Below, in pieces: positions 60,501 through 64,000 of a stretch of DNA of 64,000 nt. Within the stretch, counting starts at the first letter, position 1. Each line of letters begins with the position of its first letter. The notes under the pieces were generated by a model that worked only from the letters and a program-made list of their open reading frames with translations, did not search any database and was not told the origin of the DNA. Source of the DNA: Bugulina stolonifera (Eukaryota > Bryozoa > Gymnolaemata > Cheilostomatida > Bugulidae); assembly GCA_935421135.1 (NCBI GenBank), contig OW285189.1:23066298-23130297 (forward strand). Direction: 5' to 3'. Made by a program: the position numbers and the translations under genes.

Positions 60501-62948
60501 ATCTGCCTTCTACAGAGTATATAGTATTACACTTGTAGGTCCCCAGGTTAGCAGTATTAATGTTAGCTCTGAGACTGTGCGAAACAGACACAACCAAACC
60601 AAAGGTAAAATAAATATATACTCAGTGAAATAATAGTAAGTAATAATTATAACATTACCATTATTGTTTGAAGCAATGAGTTGGTACTGGTAAAACTTAC
60701 CAATTTTACTTCCACTATTCATCCCAGATAAGACAAATAAGAAAGCATTGACTTAAAAAGATCTGCATTTTTTTTCTAATTTGGGGTGGAGAAGGCACTT
60801 CATCAATGGCAAAGTTAACTGATGTTGCATTATAAGGTTGAATGCCCTTCCTAATACCACCAATGACCCTTATGGAACTCCCACATGGAAGTCCAGAGCC
60901 CTTACCACTAGGCCACAGTAATTCAAATTTAGAACAACAAGTACATACATGTACATATTATTGTAAATACGTATTTTGACAGCTAAAAATACAGTGGATA
61001 TTATGTATACATGTGTACACTGTTTAAATACAGTATATATTTATATCCATCTCTCCTTCTTGTAGAGTTTATATCAGCCTTGAAAGATAGCACCCAAAAA
61101 GTTATGTACTTTGGTAAGTATGTAGATGGTTTGAGTTCTCTTGGCAAAGCAATTCTTGACACTCTTTCTGTGTCCATGTAAAATCATTTGCTAAATGGTA
61201 GAGCATTTACAATAAATCTAACCATGGTCATAATACTCACTACATATAACCTAGACACCACTATGCTGTTTTGAAAATAAAAATGATGATGACTGATGAC
61301 GGTTGTCCTGTGTTGAAAAGAGCAGTCGATCCCAGTGGTGTATGTGATCACATTATCAAAGCCTATCAATGCAGCGAGTCTAGGGGATGCCTCTAGCACT
61401 CTGTCCAGACTCCCCAATGAATAAATAAATGATTATGACAATAATCTTGTAGATTCTGGACTGGCAGTAGCTTGCTTAGTTTTGGTACTTTTATACTTTC
61501 CAAACAAGCCTCCTTTACCTCCAAGTAGGTCTCAGGCAAAAGAAAGAATTCAATACCTCGAAGGTATAAAATCTTTATTCAAGTAAGTTTAAAGCTTATT
61601 ACTTGACAGAATCAAGTTATTTATTTATCAGACAAGACCAGCAGCTTCAATATCATAACACTACTCCCATGCATCAGATATAGGCCTACATACCATGATT
61701 GTGCTATCATTAGGTCTAAACCAGCACTGGAAAGATTGTGTACTCCTCTTGACACAGAGAGAAGTATAATGTTTTGCGTTTTGATCAAGGAGGTTGGAAT
61801 TTTGAATGTTCACTTATCTATTCACTATTCAGTACATCTCAATGCTCTGCAGAAAGCCACAGTTCTGGATGTTGCTTGTTGCGGCTAATGCTATTCTAGG
61901 AGTATACAATACTTGGCTTCCCCTTGTTTCCATCAACCTACGAGCGGTTGGGATTACCCAGGTAGGTATTATAATGTACAATAACTTCGGCATTGTATTT
62001 TTGCCAGTAATTCTATTCCATTTCCCTGTTACTAAATTAAGTTCTGCTGCCTGATGATTCAGTTCTACTGACTATATTGTACAGAGTTTTTGGCCACGTG
62101 TGATGCCTGTAAGAATAAAATAAATGCTAAACATTTCTCTTACACACTGCGTCTAAACTTTCTTTTACAGGATACTGCTGGATGGATTGGGTTTATTTCC
62201 ATGGGTGCAGCTGCTGTCAGTAGTCTCATCATATCTAGAGTTATGGATGCCTTTAAGAAGAAGGCGCGAATAGTCATAATGATTAGTACGAGTGTGTGCT
62301 TGGTGCTAGTAGCAGTACTTGCTTGTATTCTAGAAGGCTACATAATGCTACCAGCAGGATCTCAAGGTCTGTTAGTTTCTCCTTATTGTCATTTATTCTG
62401 AATATAATTTCTTTCACTAGAAAGTTGATATTGTATATGTCCTTGAAGTACCTGACCACAGCAGATAGATGCTACAGCACAACAGCATAGAAAGCTGATT
62501 ACATTTATTAATATTTTACAGGACTGGTATTTGCTCTATTTGTCGGGTCATGTGTTTTCACTAATGGAGTTGTCCCACTTTACTATGAATTGGGTAGTGA
62601 AATAGTTTTCCCAGCACATGAGGCTTTAATCGGAACCTGTGTTCAAACTGTAAACTATGGAATTAGTCTCGTAGTGTTCCTTCTACTACTAAACCCGTCC
62701 TTAGCAGCATGTAAGTATCACAGTATATCTACATGTACATTTGATAACAGGTGAATATCAACTTAGCCTTCCTTTAGTCTTGTAAACTATCATACATGTA
62801 TAATAATTCAAATGTACTTTATGATATATTTTTAGACACAAACTGGATGAATTGGACTCTGTTAGCTGCTATAGTAATAACTTTGACACTCTTGTTTTTT
62901 GTTAAGGATAAATATCCTAGACTAGACTTGGAAGAAGAGGAGGACTGA
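57542..62948 (+). CDS. SLC49A4/DIRC2-like major facilitator, paralogue 3
   Basis: Ten exons in phase: 57542-57872, 59356-59443, 59758-59921, 60539-60604, 61066-61113, 61453-61582, 61853-61961, 62171-62366, 62522-62710 and 62836-62948; 477 aa. It is very similar to paralogue 2 throughout; exon 1 differs by only a few residues and long stretches of exons 3, 7 and 8 are identical. This indicates a recent tandem duplication. The family landmarks are the same, with C-terminus RLDLEEEED. Intron 1 carries the second 700-bp hAT-type element, absent from paralogue 2, so that insertion followed the duplication. Substrate unknown. Confidence 0.87.
58109..58808. mobile_element. Non-autonomous hAT-type element, copy 2 (700 bp)
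   Basis: Same length and almost the same sequence as 37636-38335, with CAGGGTTGGGAA termini and a different perfect 8-bp duplication, ACTGTAGG, at 58101-58108 and 58809-58816. It is in intron 1 of transporter paralogue 3, same orientation as copy 1. No transposase ORF. Confidence 0.93.
59545..59694. repeat. 50-bp tandem repeat, three units
   Basis: Three nearly identical units starting CTACCAACATCTTATAGTAT, containing AGGCCTACATG, in intron 2 of transporter paralogue 3. Confidence 0.95.
59985..60326. repeat. 23-bp minisatellite ACTTACTTACTAATGTACTTAGT
   Basis: About 15 almost perfect units in intron 3 of transporter paralogue 3. Confidence 0.97.
60781..60915 (-). repeat. Minus-strand SINE-like fragment
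   Basis: Read on the minus strand it begins TGTGGCCTAGTGGTAAGGGC, an A-box-like tRNA head, followed by GGGAGTTCC in place of the B box and a GGAAGGGCATTCAACC tail of the kind seen in animal SINEs. Degenerate. Confidence 0.45.
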
Positions 62949-63206
62949 TACAATGACTGACTGACTGTCAATACATTACAATGTATATTCTGTCCATTTA
63001 TTACATGTGCTTCTTGGCTAGTCTGTAAGGACTGTGTATAACACCTGTATGTGTGAATGTAGGCTATCACAGAAGTCCTCATTTCTCACTTTTATTACGT
63101 TATGCACTGATACACACTGGTTATTATGGAGGCCCCAATCTGCTAGTTATAAATATCAGTTACAGTTACACAATGTATGCACCATATACATATACATGTA
63201 CATGTG

Positions 63207-63265
<59 letters not shown>

Positions 63266-64000
63266 GTGCATGTATATGTAGGCCTACATATACGTATATA
63301 ATACATATGATTATTGAATATACTAGGAGTTCATTATTATGTAAATAGAGAGATCTTCCATGTACATGTATGTACATTACTTACATATAGTACTAGTAAA
63401 AATAGTCAGCTAGGCTCTCTAAAATCCTTGTGCACATGTGCACCATGGAAACCCCTAAAATGATAAACTACAGCTCTTATTGTGGGCACAATTGAAGTAA
63501 CATGTAGCCATGGGTTGTTAGAAGAATAAAACTTCAAAATAGCTAGGAGTCTTGGAATTACATATTATGACTTTGCAATGTATGTGTGTCATGCTATTGT
63601 GTATGTGAACATTTCTGAAATAGTATTGTTATAGTAAGACCAGTGAGAGCAACATATATATAAATATCAGTAAGTAACTGCCTATTTTCTCTTAGCTACA
63701 ATATATACTATATAGTGATTTTATAAATTTACTAATACTAATAATAGCAGATTTTATTGGATAAGATAGATCTCAGTTGCAGGTGATGCAAGCATTCAGC
63801 TAGTATGTTTCTATGCAAAAGCCAACAGTGTTTGGGTAATATAACATTATAACAAAAGTATCAATCCTAAAGGAGTAGAGGAGGTGTAGGCCTACTTGTG
63901 CCACCTTGGAGATTATGGGCAATCCCTCACCCAGGACAGCTACACGACTACATGATTATTTATAGGCCCTAGAACAAAGCACTAGATTATCTCTACGCTA
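62949..64000. other. 3' flank of the transporter cluster
   Basis: AT-rich; includes a (TATACA)n microsatellite at about 63,189-63,262. No gene recognised. Confidence 0.55.

Overview
The window reads as nuclear DNA of a non-vertebrate animal. It is AT-rich and full of short introns with GT...AG boundaries, and it carries animal-type genes: a selenocysteine deiodinase, amnionless, an SNX7/SNX30-type sorting nexin, a Ly6/uPAR protein and SLC49-type transporters. An early-branching animal such as a sponge is my guess from gene style and from the many TACATGTA-type words; the sequence alone does not settle the phylum. Exon models were built by hand by matching splice sites and reading phase, and every multi-exon model given here closes in frame.

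Region 1 (1 to about 7,090) differs in composition and looks like a mobile or virus-derived element. A 31-bp minisatellite in inverted orientation leads into a four-exon gene for a family B DNA polymerase of about 1,454 aa, with N-terminal zinc fingers, an OTU-like segment and a Vsr-like nuclease segment. A GC-rich tail follows. It ends about 200 bp before the surviving 3' half of a deiodinase gene.

Region 2 (7,090-18,000) holds two convergent deiodinase-like copies. The right copy (minus strand, 13,877 to 10,942) is complete over five exons, with an in-frame UGA in the active-site motif and a SECIS-like hairpin in its 3' UTR. The left copy (plus strand) keeps only its last two exons plus its own SECIS-like hairpin. 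An unrecognised acidic gene lies between them, and two solo LTRs with 4-bp target duplications have inserted nearby. An intronless 235-aa acidic ORF follows.

Region 3 (18,000-30,000) has a repeat-rich spacer and a 12-exon SNX7/SNX30-like gene. Region 4 (30,379-36,780, minus) is a 14-exon amnionless homologue with a Thr-rich stalk and three NPxY endocytosis motifs. Region 5 (37,000-64,000) holds three tandem SLC49A4/DIRC2-like major facilitator genes with the same 10-exon structure, the last two being young duplicates, with a three-exon Ly6/uPAR gene between the first and second. Two near-identical 700-bp non-autonomous hAT elements with perfect 8-bp target duplications, a perfect 73-bp-arm palindrome, tRNA-like SINEs and many minisatellites fill introns and spacers.

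Several genes share a membrane or endolysosomal theme (sorting nexin, amnionless, SLC49A4-like carriers), but nothing shows that they are co-regulated. The most notable items are the UGA/SECIS deiodinase pair, the polymerase element abutting the truncated copy, the amnionless gene and the recently active hAT family.
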